Shown: one piece after another, positions 11,291-24,532 of the stretch
Numbering within the stretch: position 1 is the stretch's first letter
How the letters are laid out: each line of letters opens with the position of its first letter
From: Ehretia macrophylla
Lineage: Eukaryota > Streptophyta > Magnoliopsida > Boraginales > Ehretiaceae
Length of the DNA: 64,000 nt
Direction: 5' to 3'
Assembly (NCBI GenBank): GCA_037974665.1
Contig: CM075768.1
Coordinates: 8,787,501-8,851,500, forward strand
The notes under the pieces: generated by a model
Seen by the model: only the letters and a program-made list of their open reading frames with translations
The model's database searches: none
What the model was told of the DNA's origin: nothing
Made by a program: the position numbers and the translations under genes

Positions 11291-12160
11291 ACAACTAGAA
11301 ACATATGTATTACAAGAAGGTTTGGTAAAACACATTACCTGGGTGTTGGGCTTAGGGCAGTCCCGAGCATAATGACCCTTCTTTTGATAATTATAGCTCT
11401 TAACTTTTGTAATGTTCTTCTTCCCATTGCGATTTCCCTTCTTCTTTTCATCATTGCCCTAGTTGTTCGACTTACCTTTACCCTTATCGCCAGATTAGCT
11501 AGATATTCCAAGCTCGCTGGATTCAACCATATAGCCTTGTCTAGTGGTCTTGACCGTAAAGAGAAGCTATTCCTCGAGCTCTAGGTGGTGCGCAAAATCC
11601 TTAAGTATTTTCATACTCTCATTGTGCGTCATATTAACAATCATATATTCCCAATTGGCGGGGAAGGATCGAAAAACAGCTTGCACTTGCTGTTCGTCCA
11701 TGAGAATGTGGTTGACTGCCTTCAATTCTCTTACCATGTTTGACATATCCCTAATGTGCTGCCTCATGCTGACATCAGGTTTCTTCTTGTAAGTGGCAAA
11801 CTAAATAATAAGCCAATGCAGTTTAGACACAGAAGTGTCGCCGAACTTATCTTTTAGGGCTCTCCACATGCCTTCAGCAGTAGGGTAAACCTCGAACTCA
11901 GTAATCAGGTCATCTTGCATGGTACTTAGCAATGTAATGCGAACAGTTGCATTCTTTTTCTTCTAGACCTAATAGGTTTCCACATCCCTTCATTGCTAAG
12001 CTCTATTACCGTTCTCAGGTTCTTCCATCACATGATTAAGAGTTTCTATTACTTATTGTTCCTCAAGAATGTACTGGACCTTACGATGCCACACATTGTA
12101 ATTGTCCTCATTCAGCTTATCACCCTTATTTAGGTCGGCAATGATGTTTTTGGATGCCAT
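11291..12160 (-). pseudogene. Copia gag remnant
   Basis: Starts at ATG 12158-12160 (MASKNIIADLNKGDKLN...), a typical copia gag opening. It continues through a UBN2-type domain (MWRALKDKFGD; MRQHIRDMSNMVRELK and FRSFPANWEYM at 11567-11767). It ends at a nucleic-acid-binding knuckle YNYQKKGHYARDC (about 11360-11400), whose first two Cys are now Tyr. Several stops (VLEEQ*, LII*FATYK, LEE*LL) make it non-functional. Confidence 0.8.
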
Positions 12161-12447
12161 TTGGTAACTCTACATAGACATTTGTAAGAGATTCTTAACA
12201 CATATTTATACTAAATAATTTTACTAAATCGAGTATTGAATTATAATGAAAAGACACAAGATATAGAATCAACAGGTCGTAGTACGATCTGTCATCCCTT
12301 ATATATCAAGTATCTTGACGGTACAACTAAATTCATTCTAGTAAAAATAATATTTCCATAACAACATTGTTTACATATGTAAGATAAACTAGGAGTATTG
12401 AAAAAAAAAACAAACTACATTGTTTACTAGTAGAATGCAAAAATAAA

Positions 12448-12947
12448 TCATGCATTTTCCCCATTATCTTGTCTTGCATACCCGATGTGGTCAGACTCTA
12501 AAGTTATCTCTAGGTCTTTAACTATAGCCAGGGCTACCCAAATAAGATGAAAAATGTATTTACGTGCACCCTTAGCTTTGGACATACTAGGAAAGAGAGA
12601 CAAGAGGGAAGTACGTCTAATCCCTTGAAGCACCCTCTTTTTTCAAACTGTTTTATCTCACACACAACATCCTCAAAAGCCATTCCCGATTTAGTGATCT
12701 TATCCTTTATCGGGTCATACATGCTAGGAAGAGAATTAAATAAACATTCAATTTCCTCCTGTGGGGTAGGTAGAACGACAAGCTTAATGTGCATTCTAAG
12801 AACAAAGTTTGTCATTTTATCAAGGTGCTCATGTAGAGTCATATCGTCAGTAAATCGCTAACTCGTGTACTTTCCTGGGAAACATTGTCTAGAATTACAA
12901 CTGGGACCATGACGGAATCTATTCATATAGGTGGCCGTAACAGACAT
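12448..12947 (-). pseudogene. Gag-like reading frame upstream of copia gag (uncertain)
   Basis: On the minus strand a frame opens at ATG 12945-12947, meets one TAG, then runs open at 12534-12842. It contains LHEHLDKMTNFVLRM, LFNSLPSMYDPIKDK and FEDVVCEIKQFEK. The spacing of 'H-L-x-x-M', 'SLP-x-x-Y' and the terminal charged helix resembles the C-terminal half of a copia UBN2 gag domain. It lies 5' of the gag start at 12160, where a leader is expected. It could be a second, older gag fragment or a captured sequence. Weak recognition. Confidence 0.35.
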
Positions 12948-14267
12948 TCTCGCAACGTGTTTTACTCTTTCCAGTTTTTATGACTACACAAGTCTTGGGT
13001 TTAAAAAGACACAAAACTTTTTGAGATTAAATTAAAGAGATTGATGTACATGGCACATATAAATGTTGTACATACCAACAATTAGAATAAAATAATGTAA
13101 ATTTTATGTATCTTGATGAAATTATAAAAATTCCATGCCTTAGGTGCAAAACAAAATAATTACACAAATTTTCTAGGCCTTTAATTGAAATTTCAAAATA
13201 TTTCAATCTTAGATTAATGTTTTTACAACATAAATTATGCAAATTAAAGCAATATTTGGAAATTATCGACATTTCTGACTCTCAGTTTAGTTTAATCAAA
13301 GTTTTGTGGTCTAATTATGATAGTTGGGGGCCTAAACAAGCATATCACAAAGATATAATGCCTAAATAGATAACATAGGGTCTAAAATACGAATATCACA
13401 AAGTTTTGTGTACATGGGGTTCATTTTGTAAATATTACATAGATATAGGGTCAAAGTAAAAATAATACAACTAATGTATTTAATCGTTTTAAAAAAAAAA
13501 CGATAGCCAGACGGCCGAACGACCGAACCACCATTCGCCGCCAATTGGATTGTCGACTACTTGTGGCCGGACCACCGTCTATCGCCGGGCAGACTGCCAG
13601 TGGCCAGACTGCCACTGGTCAGTGGTCAGCTTGTGTTTACATTGGCAATCGAAGGCTATCACGTGGCAGTAATCGGTTTCCATATGGCGTTGGCATAGTC
13701 ACGTGTTACCGCCATACAAGGCCATGTAGTAGTGATATAACGCCACGTGGCAAGGCCCTAGGTGACCACGTGACGCTAATTGTGGGGTTAGGGGGTTTGG
13801 TAGTTTAATTTTTATTTTAATATTTGAAATTCAAATTTCAAAACTAAATAAAATAAAATATAAAAATAATAAGCTAATTATTAAAACTACCAATAACATA
13901 GCCATGTGGCACCACTCCTACCGTGCCACGTGTCCCCTAAGTTATACCCCACAAATCTGACACAAGGATGGCTGACGCATGCACATAGAAAGACCAAGAA
14001 CACGCACTTGATTTTAACGTATAAAACAACACACATTTCCAACTTAAAAAGTTCATAACTAATTCGATACTTAACCAAAAATAATGAAATTTGCTGCATT
14101 AAAATCCTTGAAACAAGAAATTGCTACCAGTACTATAATTATTCACATTTATGATACTTTATAGAAACATAATTGTACAATAAATACGTGAAAAATTCTA
14201 AAAAATGCAATAATTGACGAATTTTCATGCATATTATCATGTATAATGCAGAGAACAAACAACACAT
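12948..14267 (-). other. Long 5' leader of the copia element
   Basis: AT-rich DNA (13020-13500 and 13800-14267) with a GC-rich island at 13500-13800. No convincing protein is encoded. The island contains repeated CAGTGG/CCACTG elements and the G-box cluster listed separately. Confidence 0.5.
13660..13932. promoter_or_regulatory. Cluster of five CACGTG (G-box) palindromes
   Basis: CACGTG occurs at 13660-13665, 13700-13705, 13744-13749, 13767-13772 and 13927-13932. Plant bZIP and bHLH factors bind this core; several copies carry the ACGTGG/C context of abscisic-acid response elements. Chance expectation for a 6-mer in 273 bp is well below one. Regulatory activity is inferred only. Confidence 0.5.
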
Positions 14268-14279
14268 GCTTTGATACCA
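14268..14279 (-). other. Copia primer-binding site
   Basis: The + strand reads GCTTTGATACCA; the minus strand TGGTATCAAAGC differs by one base from the initiator-Met tRNA complement. It lies one base from the 5' LTR. Confidence 0.85.
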
Positions 14280-14280
14280 A

Positions 14281-14663
14281 TAAAGATTTTGTATTTAAAT
14301 TCAGTATTTTTATAAACTGAAAGTTATATAAAAGGATACTAACCTTTTACGAAGCAACAACGACGGAACGATTAACGTGTTTGTTCTACTGCGTATAATC
14401 TGAGTGTACAATACGAGATTGTACTCTGTCTAATTCACAACCTAAATACCCAAGTTAATATGCTATTAGAGATATTTGAGAGAGTAGAGGGTATTCTGCC
14501 TTTGTTTTTGTTTTTGCCTAAAGATAATAGAACAAACGTATGTTCTATTGTCTTTGGATCAAGCTTAAATACTAAGTGGTAGGAAGTTTATTAACTTCCT
14601 ACTTACTTAGGTCAAACGGGTTGGGTCAGCCTATCTTGGCCGACCCATGACCCTAATCCAACA
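14281..14663 (-). mobile_element. Copia 5' LTR
   Basis: Minus strand starts TGTTGGATTAGGGTCATG at 14663 and ends beside the primer-binding site. The terminal CA is changed to TA (14281-14282 TA instead of TG on the + strand). It matches 7027-7415. Confidence 0.82.
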
Positions 14664-17447
14664 CCCAAAAATGTGATGATTGAAAAATTTATAACAAAGT
14701 TAAGAATCAACTTGAAAAATAAAATTGAGGAAGTGGGTTTGTCTCAAATTTATTTATTTATTTCCAGTTTTTGTTTCGTGATAAGGGTCGGATCATGGCT
14801 TTTGTTGCTGGATGTAATAGTTTTTGGAACTTAATTTCTAGTGTTTGTTTCTAAAAATAAGTCTAAGAAATAAATGTGTTGTGAGTTACATTTGTTTTAT
14901 TTTCTAGCATAAATAACATTATTCAGAATTAACTCCAACTATTTAATGGTCATTTATTCTGGTCAGGAAACTATTACACTTTTATTTATAAATACCTGAG
15001 TTGTTTTTGGCATGAAAAAGAAAGATTTTTCGTAAACTATACATGTATATTGAGTTTGTATTATCAAATCGAGAAAGTTCTACTTTATCCGCTTCACCAG
15101 TTCTTATAATTGGAAATGTTTCTTTTACAAGACAAATGTCGTTGTATCTTAGGAGACTTTCACCAATAAGCGTGAGCATTATAGCGCGGCGATAAAAGTA
15201 TTAAGGAAACTGAATCAAATACAAGCCTCGATCTTAATCCAAACTTCATATATATATTTTGGTATTCATAATTACTTTTAGGTGTTATTTGGTATTATAA
15301 TATTCTTTGGATTTGGGAATTTTGGTATTCTTGTTGCAATTATTTTACAAAACCTTCGGCCTATAACATATAAGGCTTCTTGGATTTATTTGTACTTTTA
15401 TATTCAGTTTTAGAATTTTCTTAATTGAAAATTTACCAACAATCTTAAGACTTTTACCATTTTTGCATTTTTATATAATTTGTGTGTTAATTATATCTTA
15501 TTGTAATTTTTAGAAGAAATTCATTTGTTGTCTTTCATAGCAATATCTTTTGCTCTAAATTTTGGTTATTATCTTATGAAAATTGAACACATGGTTATTA
15601 TATTTGCGATTTTGATTGCAATAGTTTCAAAACGATATAAACTTGTTAATTGTTGTTGTGTTTTAGTAAGATGCCTTGTGCATCTGTATTACATATTATG
15701 AATATACAAATATATGATTCTTGTATGTAAGCTTTTTATGGATATCTATGGAGTGTCTTAAATTGAAAAATTATTTGCATATTCGTATTGTACTTATGTT
15801 TACAAATCTAATGGTTCAAATTTCATTTGATTTGGACAAGAAATGAGAAACGTATGAATTTTTGAAGATTAATTAATTATTTTGAAATTTTTGTACTTTG
15901 CTGAAGAAGAAGACCACATTAGTGAAAAGTGAATGTTAAAATGACATCACATCAAGATCGCCAAAGAATCATGTGGACAACATACAATGGCCAAAAATGA
16001 AATGATGGATTTCAAAAATTTCTTTGGCAACAAAGCTTGTATCAACACATATTTTTTGTATTATGTCCATAAAACTAACATGCAAGCCATAATATATATC
16101 AACCATATATAAAACTAAGGTATAGGAGAAGATATACCTTCAATGGATAGCCAACAAACTTGTAGATGCTCCTTGATGATGCGGACTAGCTCCTCCTCAA
16201 ATGTGAAGGATCAAGGCGGAAACACTGAATATCAAAGTGCAATCTACACCAAAGGACTAAATGTGTTAGCTTGTCTTTTGATGGTTAAGGCTTATATGTG
16301 TATCAAGGAAGAAGAAACAATCTTCTTCCTTATTATCAAGCTATGGCCTAATGTAAGAGATAATAAAATTAAGTTTTTCTCACTCATATCATCTTCATAA
16401 CATTCATATGTGTATATGTGCAAGATAACATTTTTTCTCTCTTATTTCTTCTCTCTCCTAGCCGATTGGTTTGCACTTGAAGAACAAAAACTAATCTTGC
16501 TCTTCTATTGTATGTGTGGCCGTGTATATGAAAGTATATGAGAGAGAGAGATTATCTTCATATTCTTATCATATCTTTATATGATTAGTTGAGTGTTCAA
16601 GTGGCTAAAAGTGCTTTTCTCTATCTAATCCACTTGCAAAAGTAATCATTATTACTAATCCACTTGCAAAAGCAATCATTACAATAGAAAGTCATGCGTT
16701 GGACTTACTTTTCAGGATTAGATCTTGGCTATCCATTTTGAATTAGTGGAATGTGACATCATCATAAGATGACATGGTAAACGTTATCCATATAATCCAA
16801 TATTATATATATATATATACACATCCACTAATTTGTGTAACTAATTAATTAATTCTAACCTCTATTAGAATAATTAACTTTCTTTAATTACACAATGGCC
16901 TCTAAACTTTGAATAATTACATAAACGACCCAATGCCATCTATTAATTATTCAAACACCCAATCACTTTTTTAACCACCATAATACACTGCCTAACACTT
17001 TCATTAATTACATAATCGGCCCAATACTTTTGATAATTACGCAATTGGCCCATTAACTCTCAATGGCCAAAAGGGATAACGTTAACTCTTTAACATACTT
17101 TTCAAATCACATATAAGCACATCAATTGCTCTATTCATGATGTTCTTTTAGTGTGTAACCTTCTAGATTCATAACCATCTAGTGATGAGGGACCATTAGA
17201 CACCACTAACCTATTCCAAGGAATGTCTCATTCATTCAATAGAATTCCCTCACGTTCAAGAGTGACACCTAGTAACATACGTGTCAAGATAGTTTATACG
17301 GTAAATGAAGTTCGACTTATATGAATCTATTTATATTTGCGAATTAGCATGCAGTCCGATCCTTCTATTAATGTGTCCTGATCGTTACGGGGACCATGAT
17401 ATGATTAAGTCCACTGAATTGATACTATGCATAGATCTAAATGGTGG
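14664..17447. other. AT-rich DNA with no identifiable gene
   Basis: No conserved protein motif is seen in six frames. Small features are a direct repeat of about 30 bp at 16625-16680 (TAATCCACTTGCAAAAG twice) and an (AT)n run at 16805-16820. A stretch at 16850-17447 with repeated 'AATTA...GGCCCA' phrases looks like a decayed retroelement. This is also the flank into which the copia element at 7027-14663 inserted. Confidence 0.4.
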
Positions 17448-18363
17448 TGTGACGAACCGGACCCAACATGTGGTATAATATACTTAATTGCATATAAGTT
17501 GGTGCCAGTTTAAGTGTTATATGTGTGAATGTGTTTATTTTTGCATTTAAGATTTAAATAGTAATTTCATTTTCTTTTATTTCTCTTATTTTCTTCAATA
17601 GGGAGCACTAGTATTATTAATTCAAATAAAAATATTTAAACTGTTATTTTGACATTTACAGTATGCGGGATCATTCTTAATACCAAGTATACTTATTTTC
17701 ATCATTTTAAAACGAGTCCTGAGCCCGGGAAAAAAATTAAAGTATTTTATTTTGCAAAATCTATATTTTTCCCTTAATATATAGTTATTTTTGGACATAC
17801 ATTCATAAATTTTAGGTGCATAGCATATCGGGAGCATTAGTTACAAAAATATTTTGGATATCATATGAATAGTAAAATCTATTATACATTTTGGGCATTT
17901 AAACTAGTTTCTTGCAATTTTACTACCTAAACCCAATTACCCAATTATCCAAACCCACTACCCAACCCCATATACCCATATAACTATCCTATACAAACAT
18001 ATATTTATAAAACAAAAAAAAACAACAAAGCCAAAAGAAAAGATAAAAAAATCGGCCAAGGGCCAAAATAGGGGAAAAAAGGAAATTCTAGGGTTCTTTC
18101 AATCCAATCTTCCAAGCCTGTTTGAGGAGCATCAAACCAACCAAAAGCCTTTCATTTGCTTCTACAATTCAATTTTGGTGAGGGTTTTTTGAAAAATTTG
18201 CATTTTAGTTCATATTTTACATTATGGCAAATGTTGTAAATGTTATATATGCTTATTATAAACCTTATTATTGCTATATATTGTGTCTATGGATGTAGTA
18301 GAACAATCTTTTAGGGTAGTTGCAAGCATTGATGTTGTGTATGTATAGATTGGATTAACAAAG
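17448..18363 (+). mobile_element. 5' fragment of a gypsy LTR
   Basis: Begins TGTGACGAACCGGACCC and follows the first ~900 bp of the solo LTR at 48306 (shared TACTTAATTGCATATA, CCCTGAGCCC and TTGGTGAGGG landmarks in the same order). It stops abruptly at 18363, where it joins copia LTR sequence without a spacer. Confidence 0.7.
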
Positions 18364-18715
18364 TTTCTATTGTAAAAGCTTGAACTACCGTTGTAGTTGG
18401 TTTGTGGACTCACCAACATTTGAAGAGTCACAATAGTAAAGATTGTTGAAATCCTAAATGGGGAGCTTAGGTCGTGGACTTAGGCGGGGTACGAACCACG
18501 TTAAATTGCGATTTGTAATCTCTTTATCTCAACTCTCTCTTTGCATTAATTTCTGCACACTAAGTGTTTGATATATTGCCTCACTTACATTTAATATTGC
18601 TAGAGTGCATATTTGCTTAAGATAGTTTTTTGATTAATCATTGCTAGTATATTGTCTAATCGAAAAAGTAGTTCACCCCCCCCCCCCCCCTCTTAGGTTT
18701 AATTCAGGGACAACA
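18364..18715 (+). mobile_element. Copy A 5' LTR, 3' part only
   Basis: 352 bp matching the end of the 3' LTR (26279-26643). A run of C at about 18676-18690 replaces the shorter C tract of the other LTRs. The first ~1.1 kb of the LTR is missing. Confidence 0.8.
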
Positions 18716-18717
18716 AG

Positions 18718-18729
18718 TAGTATCAGAGC
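18718..18729 (+). other. Primer-binding site, copy A
   Basis: TAGTATCAGAGC, one base from the initiator-Met tRNA complement TGGTATCAGAGC, two bases after the LTR end. Confidence 0.8.
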
Positions 18730-18771
18730 TAGGCCTTTACATATAGCTTAACATCTAGTAAAGTCAAGATC

Positions 18772-19685
18772 ATGGCATATAATACTACATCCCCTCACAT
18801 TGAAGGATATTCAATTGATAGACCTCCTTTGTTTATAGGAACCAATTTCATGAGGTGAAGGAATCATATGGCAACATATATTCAATCCGTGGACTACACG
18901 TTGTGGCATGTTGTTGAGCATGGGCCATACGAAGTTGAAGATGAGTCAACCGAGCAAAACATTGCCAAATTGACAAAAAATGCTCAAGCTATGCATATTC
19001 TCTATTGTGCTTTCAATGATCAAGAGTTTGAACAAATTCGTGAATGCACATCCGCTCATGAAATATGGAATCTTCTTGAAAAACTTTATCAAAAGGAAGA
19101 AGAAGATATTAAAGAAGAAAAACAAGAAGAAAATGAAGCATACATTGGTGCATTTGATGAAGAGGTATGTCTATCTCATGAATCCATTTGTTCCTCATTT
19201 AGTGATAATGATCTTACAATTGATGAACTTGAAGAAGTCATCTTGGATATTCAAAATGAATTGATATTTACAATTTTTAAAAATAAAAGTTTGCTTGAGG
19301 AAGTTAAATGTGCTTTATTTGAGATAAATGAGATTAACAAGGAAAATACTATAATTAAAATAGATGATATTTCTTTGATTGATAAAGTGTTTGAAAATGA
19401 GATTTAATGGTCAAGAAAGATGTACAAAGAGTTGAATGAAGAAAAAGAAAAATGGGATATTATGCTTAATCGAAGATACATGGATTGCAAACTAAATGTG
19501 TTTGGATATAAACCATATCTTATTCAAAAGATCTTAAAGAATTGTTTCCTCAAAAGCTCAAATCGCGATGTATCACCTTGTGCTTGTACATATTGTAATA
19601 AAATATAACAACTTGTTTTACTATTTCATGATATGAAACTAATTGATGTTGAAACAAAAATTCCGTGGTGGCTAAAGCACAAATG
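18772..19685 (+). pseudogene. Broken copia gag, copy A
   Basis: ATG at 18772 follows the primer-binding site by about 40 bp. The frame encodes a copia gag N-terminus (LFIGTNFMR then YIQSVDYTLWHVV, HEIWNLLEKLYQ). Codon 29 is TGA (18856-18858) where this family normally has Trp in '(R)W(R/K)'. An internal deletion appears to join LYQK directly to an acidic, lysine-rich segment. Later stops lie at 19405-19407 and 19606-19608. A decayed zinc knuckle CACTYCNKI appears near 19580. Copy B has the same TGA. Confidence 0.75.
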
Positions 19686-22600
19686 AATTGTTAAAGCCAC
19701 TACAAATGATACTAATCCCAAGGATCCAATTAAAGTTGGGTACCTAGATCTTGCCATGCTTTGTTATAGGAATCTCAAAGCAATACTGAAGAAGATGGTG
19801 ATGTAATTCATTTGAAAGGCAAGATCATTGAAATAAGGAAGCATGGGTAACATTTGATATGCTTTTATTACATGTTCCTTATAGAATGATTTTATGGGTT
19901 AACTTGTGTTTTGATCCTAAAATGTTTCAATTTTGTGGTTAAGTGTTACTTGATAAGCCTATATATGAAGTATTCATTGGTATATCATCTTAGAAGATAC
20001 ATGTTTATTCTTGATAATGTGGGATACAACTCATTATTCTTTGCAATGCTTGAGTTGAAATATTGTTTTGAGAACATGAAATGCTCTTTCTCAACTTTCT
20101 TAAGTTGAACATGATTTACTTGAAATAAAGAAATGGATTGAAAAAGCAAACTAAATATTTAATCTTGATAACCATAAGAGAAATGTCATAACATGCTCTT
20201 TTCTTGATTTGAATGCCATGTCTATACTTAGAGAAGAAATATAGTATTAAAAGAGATAAAGTAAAAGTCTTTAAGGAATACTAACCACACTCACGAATAG
20301 TAGAAAAACATTGATCATAGCATTAAAAATGTCGTAACAATGAATGTTGTTTTCATGCTTGCCTTGTGATTAGTTGAAATGCATAATATCACAACATCTT
20401 GAAAGAAAAATGAAATGTCTTATCATTCATAATGGTGACAGCTTTAAAGAGAAAATTGATGTGATTGAAATGTTGAAAGTCAAGAATTTGGTATATATTG
20501 TAATTCAAAGTTAGGCACTTGACTCTCAATGATGATATAATGTGTTGATAGTACATGATGAAGTGAAAATATTTGATTGATCTTGAATGATTGGATGTAG
20601 TGTCGAACTTCTTGATGAATTAAATGAACAAAATTGATAAATAGGAGATTCATTCAACGAAGCATTATATCTCTACTTGAAATTATTATACAAAAACTTT
20701 GTTGAGCATTTGATTGTTGATTGGTAAAACTAATCCTTCTCCTTGAGAAATATTTTCTAAGAGCTTGCAAAGTGAAAGGGAATTTAACAATGAAAGGAGA
20801 TTTCAAATTCTTCCATGGATTCTCAATCAAGTAAATCAAGAAGGAGTATTTACAAGTCAAACCAAGATCACAAAGGAATCAAACCAAGAAGCTTGTACTT
20901 ATTCATGTCAAAGTGGTCAAGAACTCAAGTGAGTATATCAACCATCAAAATGGTCAAGAACTCAAATGAATATATCAACCAAGCTCCACAAAAGTTAAGA
21001 AAAGTACATTGGTTGACAAAAAGAAGTATAGAGGTATGCTCAATAATGTATTTCATTCAATTACCTCTAATATGTCGATAACAATGCTCTTGTGTGCTTG
21101 ATTGTGATATTGCTTGAAAAAATCTCATTAGAGCATTGTAAAAGGAAACTTGAATTGTCTTTCCATCACCATACTAAAACGTTATCACAACTTCGTGATG
21201 GATTGTGCTCTTGATCATATTTGACATCATGAACATATGAAATGCATAAGAACTTTGATGATGCTAATCTCATTGCACTGAAAAAGATTAATGATGATGT
21301 AGGCACTCAAAAGATGGATCTCCTAGTGCTTCAAAGGATTAATACAATCAAGGAGTACAACCAATCTTATAGGAGGAAGAACAACAAAGATCAAAACAAG
21401 ATGAACAATAAACATCCTATGAGCAAAGCATTGATCAAAATCCCTAAAGATTTTGAAAGGATGTGAAAGATCATCCAAACGATAGGATCCTAGGCAATTC
21501 ACCAAAAGGATAAGAACTCTCTCAGATTCAAATATCTTTTGTGAATGTAATGGGTTTCTTTCTCAAATTGAACAAATTGTTGAAAATGATGTGTTATAGC
21601 AATGAATATACTTGTTATACTTGTCTCTTGATATTGGTAAAGTAGTATGTTCATCTCATTAGCATACACAAGAGAAAAAGATAACTGTTGAAGTATCATT
21701 GATTGAGTGCACATGATGTAAATGTTTGATAGGAAGATATGCTTACTTGATTTCAATTCTTAAATTTACATTGTCGCGGGCATAGATACTTGATAACAAT
21801 ACCATGTATGGTTGGTAAATATCAAGTTGATTCAACTAAGGTCAACACACTTAAAGTTTTCTAGAGTTGATTCAAGGACCTTGTTGGACTATTTGATCTT
21901 CTTCGAGCAACTAATCCTTTTCTTTGTGAGATTTCCCTAAGTGCTTGCATAGATTAATCAAAGATAAGTATGAAAGAAGACTCAAAGGTTCCCTCTTGAA
22001 CTCTCAATCAAACAATTCAAAGAAAAAGTATTCATCAATCAAGCCAAGTACCCAAAAGTACAAAAGAAAGATTGGGCTTAGTAAAAGAAATTAATTGAGA
22101 TTCCAATGGACACATCAATCATGCTCTACAAAGTTGAGATATGGTAAACCGGTTGATGAAAAAAAAGTATAGAGGTATGATCTATAATCTTCTATATCCA
22201 AATTGCCTTTAAACCAAATGTGATGATTTTTATGCTCTTATGTACTCATTCAAATGTTGTTCAAATCATCTCATTAAGAGCATTGTAAAAGAAAACTTGA
22301 ATTGCCTAAACCCGAGTTGTTATAGACTTGCGTGCTTGTTTCAATCATGTCTTAAAAATCGCATTAAAACATTGAAATATGAAATTTCAAATGTCACTCC
22401 ATCATGCACACTAAATGTCTATCATGACTTTATGATGAATTGGATTCTTGAACCATTTGATCTTATCTTCTTACAATGCATATGGACTTTTATAGATAAT
22501 CATTACAATGCATTGGATATTTGGTTCTAGCATGTGTTGTATACTTATGTGAGAAAAATACATGCTTGAGATGAATCTATTGAGAAGAAGAGTATATATG

Positions 22601-23806
22601 AAAGCCTTGATTGTATGAAAATATGACATGTGCTTATATAGAGATGTGTACTTTAAGGAGAAACATATTGTTGAACATATACACCATTACCATCTCTAGA
22701 TTTTTTTTTTTAGTGGATTTTGATTATTCTCTTGAACTAAAACTTGCGTTCTCCATGAATTAGCTTTCATCATATTTTTTTTGTATTCCTACTACTTGCT
22801 TCTTAGCATGCTTATTACTTGTTCATGATGATCATCATAAAGGAGAAGTATACATGATATCAACATGGATGAAATGTCAAATAAATTTGAGAAATTAAAT
22901 ATCATGCCAAATGAGGAATATGAGAAAACTATAAAAGAGTTAGAATTTATGATGAATACCTTGAATACCATTTGTTTCTTATAGTGCTAAATTTCTCATA
23001 TGCTTTTGTTAAATACCAAAGGGAAGATATAACAGTGGTATCCAATTCTAAAAGAGGAAAAATGTAAATCATTTTGTATGCTATGATTTGTGTTGTATGT
23101 AAATGATCTCAATGCCCATAGCGTGCAATGATAATATGATTGAGATATGCCTACAAAAAGGGGAAACTTATTTGTTTGAATGAAATCATCCTTATGCATT
23201 GCTCTTGTGAACAAGAAAATAGTTTGTTTGTGCTAGAAGTGTCATATGCTTTGGTTGAGTACCAAAGGGGGGATAAAAAATAATGAAATGATAACAATAC
23301 ATCAAAGAAGAAGAGTTTTAGCGAAAACAAATGCAAGCTTCAAGAAAGGTAAACTCATGTGCCTAAATGCTTTCATGTGATCTATGTGAGTTTAACCAAT
23401 ACGATGCTTGAGTCTTGAGCAAGAAATGTTATCCTACAAGCATATATATTATATCTTATACCTCCTTAATGTGAAAATTTGTTTATTTGTTGATTACAAA
23501 GGGAGAGAGAGATATGTAATTGATACATGATCTAAAGGGGATTCTTATTATGCACTTAGTAGGGGGAAGACTTCATGAAAATGACCATTGTGATGCTTTT
23601 TCATGGAAATTCCATTGTTTTGCTATTTTTCAAAAATACCACTGTAGTGCTATTTTAGAAAAGATCACATTGAGATGCTATCTTATAACCAAGATACAAT
23701 ATAAGATATGGAGAGTTGTGCAATATAGTGAAGGATGACTTTATGCGTTTATCATTTCCTCACTTATACATGTTGATGAGAACCACCCTTAAGCGTCCAA
23801 GTTCAA

Positions 23807-24532
23807 TGAACCATTTATTTGGGCGAATTTTTCAGCAAAGATTCAAGTCAAGATTCTGTTTTCAAGATTCAAGAAATTCAATATTCTTCAAGAAGTTTCA
23901 AGAAGTTTGGAAGATTTGGTCAAGATTTGATTTCTTTGTAATTTTATCTTAGTTTTAGCTTTAGTATTATTTGAATTCTAGTTTATTAGGTGTTCACACT
24001 AGGGAGAAGTCTTTCTTGGGCTGCAAGTTAGGTGTTCACTCTAGAAATGAGCATTTCTTGGGCTACAAGTTTGCTTTCTTTTTAGTTACTATTTATGTTA
24101 CTATTCTCGTGAATAGTTAATAGGAGTCTTTCTTGGGCTCCAAGTCTACTTCTTTGACCTAATTACTATTCACGTTTTTCTTACATGGGCTAGGGTTTAG
24201 GAGTCCTATTCCAAGCAGGAAACTTATTTGTTCTTTGCCTATATAAGGCTGTTTTTGTGATAATAAAAGAAGACAATTTTGATATTAAATTTGTGAGATT
24301 ATTCTCCTTAAGTTCTCAAGAAATTTTTCGAACTTATCAAGATTATTCTTGTGGCGTTCAACCTTTGACTTATCAAACGGGTTTCCCATCCTCGTTTGTG
24401 GCATCCTCAACTATACCAAGGTTCTAGCTTTGCTAAGCATAGGATCACGGTTCCATCCATTCCTAAAAGGTCTTGGGGTCGTTTGCCATATTTGGTGTTG
24501 GGTCGCATCGCATGTTGGCATGATTCGTATCA
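23807..24532 (+). mobile_element. Gypsy LTR nested in LARD copy A
   Basis: Reverse-complement match to the tandem LTRs at 3855-6670: AATTCAATATTCTTCAAGAAG at its start, TATA-like CCTATATAAGG at 24238-24248, and an end ...CGTATCA. Sequence just before it (CGTCCAAGTTCA) also matches the 3' end of that element's internal region, so it is not a perfectly clean solo LTR. No target duplication was found. Confidence 0.68.

Larger units (their letters stand above)
7027..14663 (-). mobile_element. Degenerate Ty1/copia element, complete with both LTRs
   Basis: Two LTRs of about 385 bp bound 6.9 kb of internal DNA. The order on the minus strand is LTR, primer-binding site, long leader, gag, protease, integrase, RNase H, LTR. 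Flanks TCCAA (7022-7026) and CCCAA (14664-14668) are a probable 5-bp target duplication with one substitution. The middle of pol (integrase end to most of reverse transcriptase) is gone, and a gypsy LTR sits at that point (9258-10247). Confidence 0.82.

Noticed and set aside
13545..13808. GC-rich + strand frame of 87 codons
   Set aside because: Openness follows from GC-rich repeats in the copia leader; no motif, and the G-box palindromes fall inside it.
18676..18690. Run of C as a special regulatory tract
   Set aside because: Copy B and the 3' LTR have a short C run at the same place, so this is homopolymer expansion or sequencing error.
18868..19407. 179-codon frame as a free-standing gene
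   Set aside because: It is the part of LARD gag after the TGA at codon 29; the true gag start is 18772 and the frame is a pseudogene.
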